A stretch of DNA of 64,000 nt from Vesta saturnalis (taxonomy: Eukaryota > Arthropoda > Insecta > Coleoptera > Lampyridae): the NCBI GenBank assembly GCA_036346205.1, contig JARFJB010001947.1, forward strand, positions 691,001 through 755,000, written 5' to 3'. The notes under the pieces were generated by a model. It searched no databases. It saw only the letters and a program-made list of their open reading frames with translations, and was not told the origin of the DNA. Position numbers and translations under genes: made by a program. Every line of letters starts with the position of its first letter. Within the stretch, counting starts at the first letter, position 1. Of this stretch, positions 9,191 through 22,499 are shown piece after piece.

Positions 9191-10449
9191 ATAAAATTTT
9201 AATTGAATCTTCTAATGCATATCTGTGTAATTTTAAATTGTAACATTATGAGAAGTAAATAGTTTTTCTGGGCCCTTATTTATTGAATTATATATTTCTT
9301 AAATTTAGTGGCTAATATAAAATAAAACAATACGGAATGATATGGTTGAAGAAGTATTAAATAACAGTGGATACAAATAACATCGAACGCACACAAACAT
9401 TGCTCTCTATTGCAGAGATTACTGCACGCAACGAACATTTGTGTACCGATGTTGCTTAAATTTTTTTGGATAGAAAGCGTTTTTTGAGATAGTTTTTTAA
9501 AACGATCGTACACTTGACAAAACTCATTTTTACATTTTTAAGTAAAAGACACAATAGTGTAATATTGATAGTTATAAAAAAATGTATTCGTTGGGATACT
9601 GAAGTTAGCGTTCTTCGTCTATTTTCCCCTTCTTTACAGATTTGTTTTCTACTTGTTCATAATGTAGTCTCCTCCTATTTATAAGTTGTTTATTATAAGA
9701 GTATTTTTACTCAAAATTCAAACTCAAAATTATTATTATTATCATGTTTACTAAAACTTATATCTGTAGTAGGCAGATTGTATGATTTGTATTGAATTCA
9801 GTCGAACACCTTTGCAACATCAAAACAACAAAATTATTTTTAAAGGTTCTCAGAGCGACAATGGATGCGTCTCGATCAGACGATAAAATCTACCTTGTCT
9901 ACTCAACAGTTTTTCTTGCCTAAAATCTTAAACGTGTAAGTGTTATCTTATACATGATAACAAAACCTTGAGTTCTTACGGAAGAACGCAAAAAAATCAC
10001 ATTCTATTAAAAGAAGGTTAGTCGTAGGCTTATAAGTGGCATTAACAGTTCACCGGAAACGGGTCGAAGTGCGTATACGCACACCCTAACTACACATTCA
10101 ACACTTTAATCTAATTTCTTAGAAACTCTGTACGTATGTGAAATGTAAAGGCAATTCACGAAAAAACTGATGTACATTATAAACTTATTTAGCTAGTTCC
10201 AACAAATTATTTACGTTACTATTTCGCATGCCCCATGGCTCAGGAGGAGATAGAAATAATCTGGAACGTTGGGACTACTTACATAAATTAATGACGTGAA
10301 CTGAACGTAGATGAAACTTCTTATACTTTTGCAGCATGGTACCTACCGCAAAGGAAATGTTGGTTTGAAATATCAAAAAAATTCAAATGTATGTTTACTC
10401 AAGAAGATTGCTCTGCAAATGATGAATAGCTGGCAGATATTTAGAAATT
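9191..10449. other. AT-rich sequence, nothing recognised
   Basis: No open frame above 80 codons with coding character, no TIR or tandem structure that I could see. Short frames (e.g. 9280-9513) have no recognisable similarity. Confidence 0.5.
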
Positions 10450-13260
10450 TTTGGGCAAACCTAAAGAAATCATCGTAGGTGGTATTTCGACACCACACTA
10501 ATGAAAATAAATTTTTCCCAAGAAAATTAACTACAAATACAGAATCTCTTCATACTACTAGTCATCTTGTCACCGAACACAAAAAATCAGTGATTAATGG
10601 TCGCACATTAACATATTGCAAATATGATTTTTTTTCATCGTATCAGGTATTTGACCGATATGAAGATAATTAAAGTAAACCTTTTTCCAAGGACATTAAC
10701 TTAAAAACAAAAACTTCAAAATCATTATACGTGTTCTTTTAGTGCCAAATCTCTAAAAGAGATGTTTCACAACAAAATTGTTTAAATAGGTTTTTTCCTA
10801 CACAAGTTTGTCCACAAGAAAGAACCTTCAATCAAACTGGTTTTTGTTTAAACACGAACAATTGAAGGTGGTCTTCTTCCTTTGGAACATTTAAAAACAA
10901 AAATTGGTAGAAATTTATTAGCAATTCATCAAAAACAATCGTAACTTGTATTCACACCAAAATAACGCAAATTCGTATTTTAGCATGGTTTGACATGAAG
11001 ATAGGGCAAATAAATGTTTTCCTAACACAATTGGCTTACAAATAAAGTCACAGAAAGTACAAGGTTCAATTAAGCAAATTTTTCTTTCTATTATTACAAT
11101 AGTTTTTCTCAACCGAATTATTTTTTGTAAAAACGGGTTTTAGTAAATTAATTTAAAAGAGCAGCTAACATACTGAAACACTAAATGTTAAAACACATCG
11201 ATCGAAATAAATCGTCTTAGTTTTTGGACCATTGGTAAAAATCATATAGTAGATACATAATAATGTATTATAATCTTAAATCCAATGGACCATGAACAAA
11301 TATTCAATATGGTGGATTCACATTAATATCTAATAAGACAAAACAAATATTTGCAATATAGCGGATTCGAAATAGGGCCCTATAAGATAAAATTTGAGTT
11401 CCACTATAAGGCTATGACCACTCGTTTTCTCAACAAATAAAGATTTTTAGTATAGCGGACACAAAATGGTGACCAATAGCATAAAGTTAGTTTTTGTAAC
11501 CATACCAATATGACTTTCTTTCTAATCAAATCGTTACATAATGTATGGTTTTTCGATATTAAGAATGCAATATGATGTCCAATAAGATAAACATAAAATT
11601 TTGTGTTCCACCACATTTTTCTCAACAAGGTCGGTCCTAAGATAAAGATTTTTAGTTTAGTGTTTACACACCAGAACAGGATGGCCATTTGTTTTCTCAA
11701 CAAAATAGAACTATAAATAAGTATTTCTAGTACGACGGATAAGAAATGGTTTCCAATAACATAAAATCAAAACTTTTTGTATTTCACAACAATAAGGTAA
11801 TTCCCTTCATTTCTCAACGAAAATAGTGTCCAATCAAACAAATGAATAAATATCAATTAAAATGGTCTGCCAAATTAGCGAAAGCAGTAAGTGCATAAAA
11901 AGGTCATCATTTTTAAAATACGCTTAAAATATGGTAACTCAGTTTACCCAAATTTTAGTTGAACTAAGGAAAGCTGTGAAATATGGTTTTATACTAAAAA
12001 CTAGTTAATTTACTTAAACCTTTGCGAATAAAATAAGTTCTGTTTGGACAATGCGTTTGTCCGTATTCTGAACGAGATTGAAAAATAAATATTGGTCTTG
12101 GGAATTTTCGGTACAAAATGATGATAAACGCACTAAAGTCGGGACAATGCTTTCGGTCTTTTTCAACGAAATTTGTAAATAAATAGGTTTGTACAATTTT
12201 AGTCCCAAATGAGGACCAACGCCGTATACCCATCACACTTAGTTTTGCCATGTAGACAATGAATTTGATCGTTTCCCCAACAAAATTGGTTGATAAAGTT
12301 TTCGAGCATTCTTAATTCCAAATGATACCCGACGATCTACCACATAATTTCGTATTACCAATGCTGGTAATCATTTTAACCGTTTTCCCAAGACAATTGG
12401 TGAATAAGTGAAACTTTGAACACATTTGGTCTGAAATAATGAACAACAGTATAAAACTACATCATTTAGCTGTTGCCCATCCAGACAATGAGTTGGGACT
12501 TATATCCAACCTCCAAAAACCATTAAATAACGAAATAACGTTTTCGTGCAACAAGGTAATGTGTTTAACAGTATTCCCAACAGCATTGGAGCATAAATAA
12601 AGATTTTAAGTATCTGTTGCCTAAAACGATGACCAATGTCCTAAAACCATACAATTTCGTTGTTGCTCATCGAGGCAATACGTTTCGTGGCCTTGTCCAC
12701 CGAAATCTGTCAATAAATACAGAGTTTGGGAATCTTTGGTTCCAAATAATAAACTGCTCCGTACAAATAATATTTAGTTCCTGTCTATCTAGACAACGAA
12801 TTAGGCGAATAAAAACTGTTTGGGCATATTTGGCCCCAAATTGTAACCAACCCCCTGAAACCATAATGTTTTTTTGTCCATATAGCCAATTAGTTTAGGC
12901 GTTTTGCCAACGAAATTGGTACATAAGTAATATTTTTCGCATCCTTGGCCTAAAATGGTGACCAACGTGCTGACACCATACTATTTCTTATTGCCCAACA
13001 AGGTAATGTATTTGTTTTTCTCAACCGAATTTGTGAATAATGTGGCCCCAAATGATAATTAGTACCGCAAGAACATGTAGTTCTTGTCCATCCAAGTAAT
13101 GCGTCTGGTTATTGTCCCAACGAAATTGGTGGTAAAGTCATCTTTGACCCTAAGTCAAAGGTGATAAAAGTTCATTCTACCCCAGCAAGACAACATATTT
13201 AGTCGATTTCCTAGCAAAATTAGTCTATAAACAAAGTTTTTGAGCATCTGATAAACAGAA
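10450..13260. repeat. Decayed satellite-like tandem repeat, about 100-125 bp period
   Basis: Recurring anchors of the form CCCAACGAAATTGGT or CTCAACAAAATTGGT followed by GATAAA/AATAAA, then a run like TTTGGGCATATTTGGCCCAAAATGGTGACCAA and ACCATA (variable). Anchors are clear around 12160, 12272, 12385, 12572, 12697, 12792, 12910, 13020 and 13116, and weaker from about 10500 to 11850. Spacing is usually 100-125 bp. Units are strongly diverged; no coding frame. Confidence 0.55.
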
Positions 13261-15180
13261 AAAAAACATAGTTACCCCATTATTATATGTATATCTAAAC
13301 TGCAGGTTAATAAAACAACTAGAAAAATTATCTTTTGTCCTCTAAAATTGTTTCATTTCTATTTGTCCAAAATTTGGACATGATAAAAATAAATAACAAA
13401 GATTTCTTGGATTAAAGTTGCGATATGTGGTATACTTTCTTCCTCTTCACCAGACATCCTTTTACAGATCGCTAAATTTTACGTTTGAAATAAAAAGCAA
13501 AATTTTTGTAATTTTCTGGACTAAAAGTGAAACTTATAATAGGTTTAACACTATACACTTGCACTAGTACAAGAATTTTATAGGATACAGTACTTGGTGT
13601 AACACTTCATAACGGTAATTGATACAGAATTGTTTTTATTAAAGGCGACCTAATGTCGCGTGATACAGACATCGTTTAAAATGCAACGTCAGATTTGATT
13701 CTTAATTACATGCTTAGAAAAACGTTAACGTATCTAAAATCTACAGTTATAATTATACAATAAAAACCATGTAGTCTTCTGAAAGTTCAGGTTTCAAGAA
13801 TCAAAAGTTTCAGAATGCATTTTTCATTAGGTAACATATTTACAGAGAAAATTAAAAAAAGATGGTGTTATAATATTTACGTCGTTTATGATTAAATCTG
13901 TGTAACTTCCGAAATATCATTTTTAGCGTAAAAAATGTAATTTCCCTTTTCAAAAGTTCATAAATGTTAAAAATCGAATGAATAGTTTTTATGATTGCAG
14001 TTTTTATACTATTATGCAGCAACCGTCTTTATGACGTCATTACACCATGACGCCTAATGTATTGAAAAGATGTAAAGCTAAATGGATTATAAACGAAGTT
14101 AACTCACTAATTTAGATTGTCTCCAAAAAAACACTTTGGGACTGCTTAGACGTTAAATTAGAATGATTTAACTTACTGATCGTAGAAGAAAAGAAATTAA
14201 TTAAGAAAGGTTGTTAAACTAAATGACATATATGAAAATAACATTTCGAACTATTAGTATCAATATATAAAATAAAATTTAATTTGAGTTTATTTACCTA
14301 AAATTTACCTAAATTTGTGAAATTAAAATTTTGAGTGAAATACAATATTTTTGTGAAATAAATAGTTTCTTTACTAGTGCTTTTAGATCTTTGTAGTTGC
14401 ACAATTTACCTTATTGAAAAAAAATTTCTAACTACGCCACTGAACGGGCAAGTTTGACTATACAATTTATATGTCCATTTTAGCCAAAGTTGCGTAGGCA
14501 AACTTGACGTTATGTATTACACAATCTAGTCGAACTGCGCGTGGGACATATATACATATATATATATAAAACCTATGCGTTACATGAAAAAATAATTTCT
14601 CAAGCACATCTCATCATGCAGCTTAACTCGCCATTTAAAACGCTTTTGTTGCATATTACACGTCGATTCAATACAATGAAAATGTGTAGAATCAGATAAG
14701 TATACCAATCTGGTGACGATTTGTCCTGCCTCACAAAAATGAATAATACGGAAGCAATTGAGATTTAGAACATAAAAGGGAGGCCAGCTATACATCCATA
14801 TACACAAAAATAATACACCCAAGCAAAAAGCGATTCTGCAAAATGCAATTTTGGCATTACATAAATGAGAACGTTATCGAAACTGCGCACGTATACTTCG
14901 TAAAAGGTTCTAATTGGGTCTACTAAAGCGTCATTTTCAATACAAATTCTAACCGAACATTGTATTCTATTCACTTAATAGAAAATATAATATGTATTTT
15001 ATCACAACCAAAAAATAACTAAAACACATATAAATTTCTCCCAAATTTTCAGGTAATGGATATTATTCGGAGTACATAATAGTTTCTATTGTGGAATACT
15101 CTTGAGAAAAAATGCAAAATAATAATGTACAACAAATAATTTATATTTAAAATGCATTCAGTTTTGGCATTGCCATATAT
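13261..15180. other. AT-rich sequence, no gene seen
   Basis: Long AT-rich stretch with short frames only (for example 14580-14974 -, two overlapping frames of 80 and 69 codons without recognisable domains). No repeat boundaries found. Confidence 0.45.
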
Positions 15181-15195
15181 GTATGTGTGTGTGTG

Positions 15196-15283
<88 letters not shown>
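15181..15283. repeat. (GT)n/(TA)n microsatellite
   Basis: Short GT run followed by about 43 TA units. Confidence 0.98.
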
Positions 15284-15286
<3 letters not shown>

Positions 15287-15689
15287 TAGAAACTGTAGTA
15301 CATAATACACAATTTTCACTTTATAAATGTTATTTATTAAAGCTTGAATAAGTTGCCGTCTCTGCGGTTATGCTTCGGTAAGTTATCAGTTATTAATAAT
15401 ACGATTGCAACAATGTGAATCGGTTTCATGAAATCTTGGGAATCTATTTAAGAGATAAAAGTTAACAAGCAAGTTGAGCGCACAAATTATTATTTTAAAA
15501 GAAGTTTTTAATTAATGCAGTAACACTTTACCGAGATTCAATCAAGGAACCTTTTGTGTACAAAAGATTAACAGTTAACATTTTCACTCATCATCTCGCG
15601 TCAGATAAGGGAGATTCCGTATCCGTTATAGCAGTAATTGGTCATCTGGTTCATTCTCGATTGTTGTAACACAGAAGAGGTGCTAATCT

Positions 15690-15932
15690 AGACATTAAGG
15701 TGGTATGACATTGTGTTTTTTTATTGATTATTTTCAAGATTTCTTGTATGTGTACCTCGAATTATTTGTTTTGTTAACGAAGGTTTGAAAGCGGAGTCGT
15801 TTACCTTTTAAATTAAGTTGTTGCTTTGGTTTATTTATTGTAAATAATCATAATTCTGACGCTCCGCCTTCACACTTTTCATTTTAGTAGTAAAGGGCAC
15901 TTGACCCTATGGTAGTGTGGGTAAATAATCGA

Positions 15933-15989
<57 letters not shown>

Positions 15990-16870
15990 TTAAGACATTT
16001 AGAACGGCGTCACGCAGAATTCTGGCCAGACCGTCTGTCGCCCCTCAAAAATTTGTTATCTTATATACGCATTATCGTGTGTTCACATTTATATTAGATT
16101 ATTTATTTATCTTATTATAGCATTATTTAGGTTTTATAAAATTGTTTTCATTCCGTGAAAACCCTTTTGTGTTACATAAAAGTTTTTTTTTTGCAAATTG
16201 CAAGTTTACCGGTAGTTTATGAGTTTAAGTTTTAACGTAACGAAGTTACAGTTTTTTTATTATTGAGTAATAGCGTTAATGATATTCAGTGTTTTATTTG
16301 ATTTCCAGTTGAGTATCAATTCATTTAGAGTGCATTCAGCAAAGGTGATTTTTTTTGTTTTGTTGATTATTATTTAATGCCTAATTATTTACACTGAGGT
16401 GTAGTAACGTAACTTTATTGAGTGTTTATCACGATTTTGTTTGTCAAGCGTGTAGTGCTATTTTAAAGCCCTGTTTCAGGTGGTTTGCTGAGTTGCTGTC
16501 CAGCACACCTGGGATTGATTGCGGGTAGGTAAGCGTATGTTTTTTGTATGTTTAGACACGCTATGTACACGTAATTTTGGCACGACATCCCTTATTTTGA
16601 CTACCAAACATTCTGGCGCCCTAAACCGATCTGATTACGTCTTTATCCAATATTTTAGCTTACGTACGTTTTCCTATTCTGGATGTGCAAAATTTATCAA
16701 CATTATACCCATACCCATACGCTGACTAGTCGGTGCAAAAAAGCCAACTTTATCTGTAATCCTGTTCTACCACTCGTTTATACCGTTACATATTTCAGTG
16801 TTTTGGGCACTCAAATACTCAATCGTTCAAATAGAAGTGTGAGGCCGAGCGTTATAATGATTTAAGATAA
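15690..16870. repeat. Dispersed noncoding repeat, copy F1
   Basis: Contains an internal (TA)n array (15934-15987) ending TAGGTTA, as in F3 at 32275-32416. The block at 16729-16800 (GTAATCCTGTTCTACCACTC...TTTATACCGTTACAT) matches 25321-25385 in F2 (GTTATCCCGTTCTACTGCCA...TTTATACCGTAACAT). No coding potential. Class unknown; a nonautonomous retroelement or long MITE is possible. Confidence 0.45.
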
Positions 16871-17460
16871 TGCTTCCTATTGCGTTTTCACGAACATTTT
16901 GGTGAATTCAAGTTCAACAAACCGTAGTGTACCATTTATTATTAACAGTACTGCGGTCCTCCACTGCTATAAGGAATGCTACTTATTCTCAAAGATCCTG
17001 CCGATTGTTGATTTTTTTCAGGATTGTAGCTTATAGTTTCCTCGCCTGCAATGATGAGATGAGACAGCCTACTGTAAAAATGTTCTAGTGTAGATCTGCA
17101 CCATTGACACGGTCGTTTCTTTTCGCAAAAATCAAATTGTGGGGAATCCAACGGAAACAATGGTTACGCACCTTAAAGTGCTTGTGCAAAATGGTGTTAT
17201 TTGCTTTCTCGACAGTCTTTAGGGTGGATGGAATATTCCTTACAGTAACATGGCGATCCTTTTCAATCGTGTTCCAAACAAGACCAATACCTTTTCGCTA
17301 CTGGCTGTTTTTGACTTAGATGCTACTAGGCATACAGTGCCGCTGTCGACTTTTCAACTTATCTAACACATATATCAAATTGAAGCAGCTACCCCTAGTG
17401 GTGATAGAAATATTGTTTAAGAAATTTTTCCAAGTTCGGCCTTTTGAAACAAAAAAATCC

Positions 17461-17680
17461 AAATTTAAAGCTAAAAATAGAAATTGCAAGGTAATCGTCA
17501 TCATCATGATCATGTTGCAATTCTTAGAAATCTAAAAATAGAGTTTTCAAGATCAAAACTCATTGACCTGCAGGGTATCATATTACAATTCTCAGAAATC
17601 TAAAAATAGAATCAATTCATGGAAACAAGAACGGAATACAAATGGTTGTGGTCTAAACTAAAAATGGAACAATGTAAATT
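17461..17680. repeat. Inverted terminal-type array (left end of copy 3)
   Basis: Reverse complement of 8830-9080: the blocks GCTAAAAATAGAAATTGCAA, ACAATTCTTAGAAATCTAAAAATAG, ATTGACCTG and CTAAAAATAGAATCAATTCATGGAAACAAGAA appear in mirror order. As copy 1 has these at its right end facing outward, this is most simply the left terminal repeat of another element. Confidence 0.65.
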
Positions 17681-17819
17681 ATTTTTCAAGAATACGTGCT
17701 TGCAGATTTAAATAAAAGGCTTCCTTAGGTGCGCCTAAATGGTGACTTTATGTTAGCCGAAATGACAAAGGTACGAAACCAAGTGAAAGAAGCGAGATAG
17801 AAGAGGCTCTACGAATTAA

Positions 17820-20800
17820 TAAAGAAAATTAAAAAATTAAAACTAGATTTAGAGTTGTTCGAAACGAATAGGAAAATGAAGGAACTTCGGGTTAACAAGG
17901 CATCAAAGACAGCATAATAAAGCATGCGTAACTTTCAATATTTAGTGTAGATAGATAATGTATGTAAAAAATTATGTGTTTAGATGTAAATATGCAGGAA
18001 AGGTGAAATACAGATTTAGTGAAAATTAAGTGGTAATATAGTTTATATTACCGCTTTGATTAATTTGATATGTACTTAGCAAATAATGTGCCTAGAAGCA
18101 AATAATTCAACAAAATTTAACGATAGGCGCTTTCAAAAATAAATAAATCATTTTAACATGTTTTGTATTTCTATGTAATAATGAATCAAGCTTGTAATAT
18201 TAAAAAAAGCTTGTAATTTTGACATGCATTGTCCATAGAGTTATGTATGATTGTTAGTTTGACACGTGTATATTGCCCCCTATTATTTTTAAGTGCTATG
18301 GGTTCTATACTTTTACTTATAGTTATATTGCGCCCTTCTGGTTTGGTAACCCAGCGCGGTTTTATCTTGCCTCGGCTTTGCTCAATCGGGTTTATTTTAT
18401 AAACGGGGTGTGGTTCGTAGTAATTACTGGATGGGCTTAACACTGTAACCTTAAATAAAATTCGTAAAGCATTTTTAACACGTATATTCAACAAATATTT
18501 ACAATACTAAAATAAATGGTAATTAACAAAGTATTTATGGGAGAATTCCCTTTACCGGCGTCTTGGCGTCACTGGGTGCGAAGTCGCTTCTGTAAACAAA
18601 AGAGAGTTGTGTTCAATCTATTCCTTACCAAAAAGGCCAAGTGTAGGTTACGGTCCTGTATGCACGGTAGCGCGAGTGTTATGCTCGACGCAGTGGTTGA
18701 TCGAAGCGCCAGCGCACTGAACTTGAATCGTTTGAGAAAATCGATATCGTGTTTGTATGTCAGTAACTCTGAAGCGCTGAAGCAGGGATGTCCTACTCCT
18801 CGGGAAATAATACACGCGAAAGCGCGTCTGTAAACGCGAGCTCTCTCGACGGTTTTTCTCTGTTTATAAACGGTTTAATGTAGGCAATTAGATAATTTAT
18901 CTAACTAAATTAATTACCGATCTCTATACTGAGTTTAATTATTTATAATTAATCTAGGAAACAAAAATACTTAATATAAAAAAGACTACTCTAAGGTTTA
19001 CGTAAAGATAGCAAAATCTACGTACGCTCTAATTTATTTACAAACGTTCGTGCACCAGGTATTTACGATGTTTCGGTGGACGACAAATTGATACTACAGG
19101 TTATGGAGGTATTCCTCTGCAATTCAAAGACACCGTGTATGGTTATTACGTGTTGTCTGTAAATAGTGTGTAAGTTTCGAGCGGGGTCTCAGTAATTTCC
19201 AGAAAACGAAGGCGACGGCCTGTCTTTACTGTATATACTAAGAGAAAGGTCGTAGGTCTTTACAGCCCTGTAACAACCCTTCACCCTCAAGTGGTGGCGA
19301 GATACGGCGGGGGTTACCCCTGCGTTCCTCTAGGTATACTTTGTGGTGGCGAGTAACGATGGGATCTACCCTTCGTGCTACTCTAGGTGTTAGTGTAGTA
19401 TAACTCCTGGAGCTCAGCCCGGAAGTATTTACGGTCTGTAGTGTTTGAGTGTAAATTGTCAGAATGTATAACTTTACAACTTACGTGTCTATTAAATAGC
19501 AGTACAGAATTGAACTTTAGGTTGCCCGATCGCGACGGACTCTTCGTCGACGAACAACAAGTCGGTGCTTACGCTAAGCAAACGGAACGGTGGCGGCTGC
19601 TGGATATCGGCTTAACTTGAATCTACTGAGATTCATCTCTTGAACACTAAGCAAACGGTGCGGCTGCGGCTACTGGTTTCTGGAACGGCTTGACTTGAAT
19701 CTACTGAGATTCATCTCCCTTTTACTATGCGCGTCGCGAGTTTATAAAGGTGCATCTGTGGGCGGTTTCGTGGCTACCGTGCGGGGGATGCCATTATGCG
19801 ATTGGTTAAAATCGTTCTGACGTGCAGAAACTTACGGTTTCTTAGAACTACACGTCAGCGGTGATGAATAAATTATTCGTTGTGCAATATCGCGTAAACT
19901 TATGAAATCTTACATACAGGATGGTCCGCACCTAATTTATTCTAAAACACATACGTACAGAACGCTGGTTCTTTACAACGTGCTTAGAAAATAATACGCC
20001 TAGAAGAAAAAAAATTCAACAAAAAAGTAAAATATCGATTTAAGGATAGGAGCTTTCAAAAATAATTAAATAATTTTAACATGTTTTGTATTGCTATGTA
20101 AAAATGAATGAAGCTTGTAATGTTAAAAAATCTTGTAATTTTGTAATTCATTCTCCATAGAGTTATGTATAACTGTTAATTTGATATGTACTTAGTAAGT
20201 AATGTGTTTCTAAGAAAAAAATTCAACAAAAAGGTGAAATGTAGATTTCACGAAAGACGTCAAAAATAAATATGCCATTTTTGCACGTCTTGTATGTAAT
20301 AATGGATCACGCTTGTAATATTAAAAAATGATTGCAATTTTTAAACGCATTGTCCATAGTTATGTATGAGTTGAAATAAAACAAATGTTATAGAATGATA
20401 TGCAATTATGTAATGTGTATTGCATGGTGTACGCTTTAAAAATATGCATTCAAGAAAAATAGTTTATGTGTAAGTGTGGAAATGGCAAAATGCGTACGTG
20501 CTAAGAAATGAAAAGAGACACATCACACGCCGACGAGGACGTACATTTTTGTAGGGTGTTGGCGGGATTTTCGGGGGATGGTAAAAGATAAGTCCTAAAA
20601 ATTACGCTCTCTTTAATTTTTGAATTTGGCCCTAATCCCCAATCGAAATTAAAATGTTTGAAAACGTGATTGAGTTATACAAGTGACACTATCTATTGCA
20701 TTTATTATTTTTCCAAGAATATGAAGAATGACCCTACACACAACTTTTTGCGCACACTCGCAAAAAACACAATTTGCTGGGTCATTAAAATTTATGAAAT

Positions 20801-21920
20801 CGATTGGGGAGAGAACAATTTCCAAATTTCAACAGATAATAACACACGTACTTTAATTGAACTGAGAATTTGAAGCCTAATGAGACAATCTCACTTTCTC
20901 TACGAAAACATTCTATGTACGTGTGAAGACGGTCTAACTATAGCACTCACTTTGTGGCGGATGCCTGCATTACTTGTTAAGGACAATCGTATATTAAAAG
21001 TACCAAACTGTAATTTTTATGTGTGCCTCTATTGCTAAATTACATATTTCCTATAATTTGACGTATTCAATCAGTCATTATTAGAAACTCGGGACAGCAA
21101 ATTCTTTTACCCGTCCTAAATATTTTACCTAAAATTACATTGGTCATGCAACATGCAGAAACTCATTTTATATACGTATCATTAAATACAACAGGGTTTT
21201 TAAAAATTGGTTAATATTCACAACCAATGTATTTAGATCAATAGAGTTAAAAATGATTATAAAACAAAAATGCGGATTTAGTTCTGGTGCAGTTATTACT
21301 TAAGTTAAATGTAATTTTCTCAAACAAACAATATGCATAAAATTTGATAAAATCCAAAAATTTCATTGTTTATATGAACTTATGCAAACTAAATTTCTTA
21401 TAGGAAAAAATACTTCACATAAATCATGTTTGGAATTATTTCCTTATTTACAAGATAAACTGTCGCATAGTGTGAAACCAAAAAAGTGCACTTAGCTAAC
21501 AGGTCTCTTTATACTGATGTTTACCAGGAATACCTAGACTTTAGCATTAGGGTCTACTCATATACTTGAATTAAAAGTTTCTGATTTATTTACATATGTT
21601 CGGGAACTATTTTTACATGGTTAAATTGTTTACTTGATGTACAAGTTATCATTTTACTTTTTAGGATCCAGTTTCACACTTTCCTGCACATATGATGTAA
21701 ATAATTTGAGGCTAATTATATTGTTGAATAAAAATTCCAATTAAACTAATTGATTTACAAGTATAAAGAGACTGTAGCTGCACTACATCATACTTTTAAT
21801 TTTGATGTTAAGTACAATTTTCATTAATAACATGATTGAAGTGATTTTTTTAAATTATTAACTTTCAAAACAGCTGTTGTATGACTAACACTTCTAGGTA
21901 TGAATTATGAATTATAATTA
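17820..21920. mobile_element. Left arm of element copy 3 (noncoding), interrupted by an insertion
   Basis: Collinear with 46240-47945, which precedes the polymerase of copy 2. Clear anchors: 17840-18060 with 46240-46440, 20640-20800 with 46750-46930, 20985-21090 with 47147-47245, 21370-21420 with 47660-47710, and the TAGGTATGAATTATGA block near 21895 with 47930. A unit of about 200 bp containing TTTTAACATGTTTTGTAT occurs three times here (about 18058, 19983 and 20190) but once in copy 2. No gene is apparent in the arm. Confidence 0.6.
18269..19977. mobile_element. 1.7-kb insertion flanked by ACGTG repeats (solo LTR-like)
   Basis: A 1709-bp, GC-richer block absent from the related arm in copy 2. 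It is flanked by ACGTG at 18264-18268 and 19978-19982, a 5-bp target duplication. Read on the - strand it begins TGTAAAG, has a TATA-like CTTTATAAACTCGCG (reverse of 19736-19750) and near its end a coding-like frame (PRWVTKPEGRNITISKSIEP) that I cannot assign. TG at one end, 5-bp duplication and a promoter-like motif suggest a solo LTR; the other end reads TATA rather than CA, so this is provisional. It contains two local tandem duplications. Confidence 0.5.
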
Positions 21921-22079
21921 TATAAAAAAATTAGCTTAAATATCTGAACTATCTAATATCATTAAAGCATTCTGTGTCTTTACAATGTTCTGCTGCACAA
22001 TTTACAAATTGTTGTTGGCTTCAGCCAACTCACTGGTTAAACGTTCCACCTTTGACACCTCCTGATTGACATAAAGAAC

Positions 22080-22340
22080 AGCCTGTTATTATTATTGTTT
22101 CCATGAGCTGATTCTATTCCTAGATTTCTAAGAATTGTAATATGTTAGTTAACCTTAATCTACTTTTTAGCATAGACAACAACTTGTCATTCTAATTGTT
22201 TCCATGAACTGATTTTATATTGACCTTGAATGCGGTTTATGTGCCTATATAAGTAGGTAAAGCGCAGTTGCATACCAATCCATACATTGTAATCGTGACG
22301 AGAAGTTTAATTGTAAAACTAAAGTACATCTATGGTTACT
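22080..22340. repeat. Terminal-type blocks and TATA-bearing segment in copy 3
   Basis: Repeats TTTCCATGA(G/A)CTGATT at about 22099 and 22199 with TTCTAAGAATTGTAATATG between, as at 8889-9000. A CCTATATAAGTAGG element near 22240 could be a TATA box; the following short + frame (22359-22583, 74 codons) has no recognised similarity. Confidence 0.45.
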
Positions 22341-22499
22341 TAAATTATTAACTTAGCCTTGAAGAGAAATCAGATATTAGTTATAATAAATAAAATATTT
22401 ACTAAAAGTTTACTATTACGAAATCACCAGTTACACAACAAGTGTGTGCTCCACAGCTTTACATTGTTGGATACAGTTTTGAACTCCATTGTTGAAAAC

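Noticed and set aside
10450..13260. CRISPR-like spaced repeats
   Set aside because: Anchors are degenerate, whole units are homologous rather than spacer-like, and the context is eukaryotic.
14580..14974. Overlapping 80- and 69-codon - frames
   Set aside because: No domain, no conserved neighbour, AT-rich surroundings; length within chance expectation.
18516..18833. 105-codon + frame in the solo LTR-like insertion
   Set aside because: Lies within a repeat-rich noncoding block; no similarity recognised.
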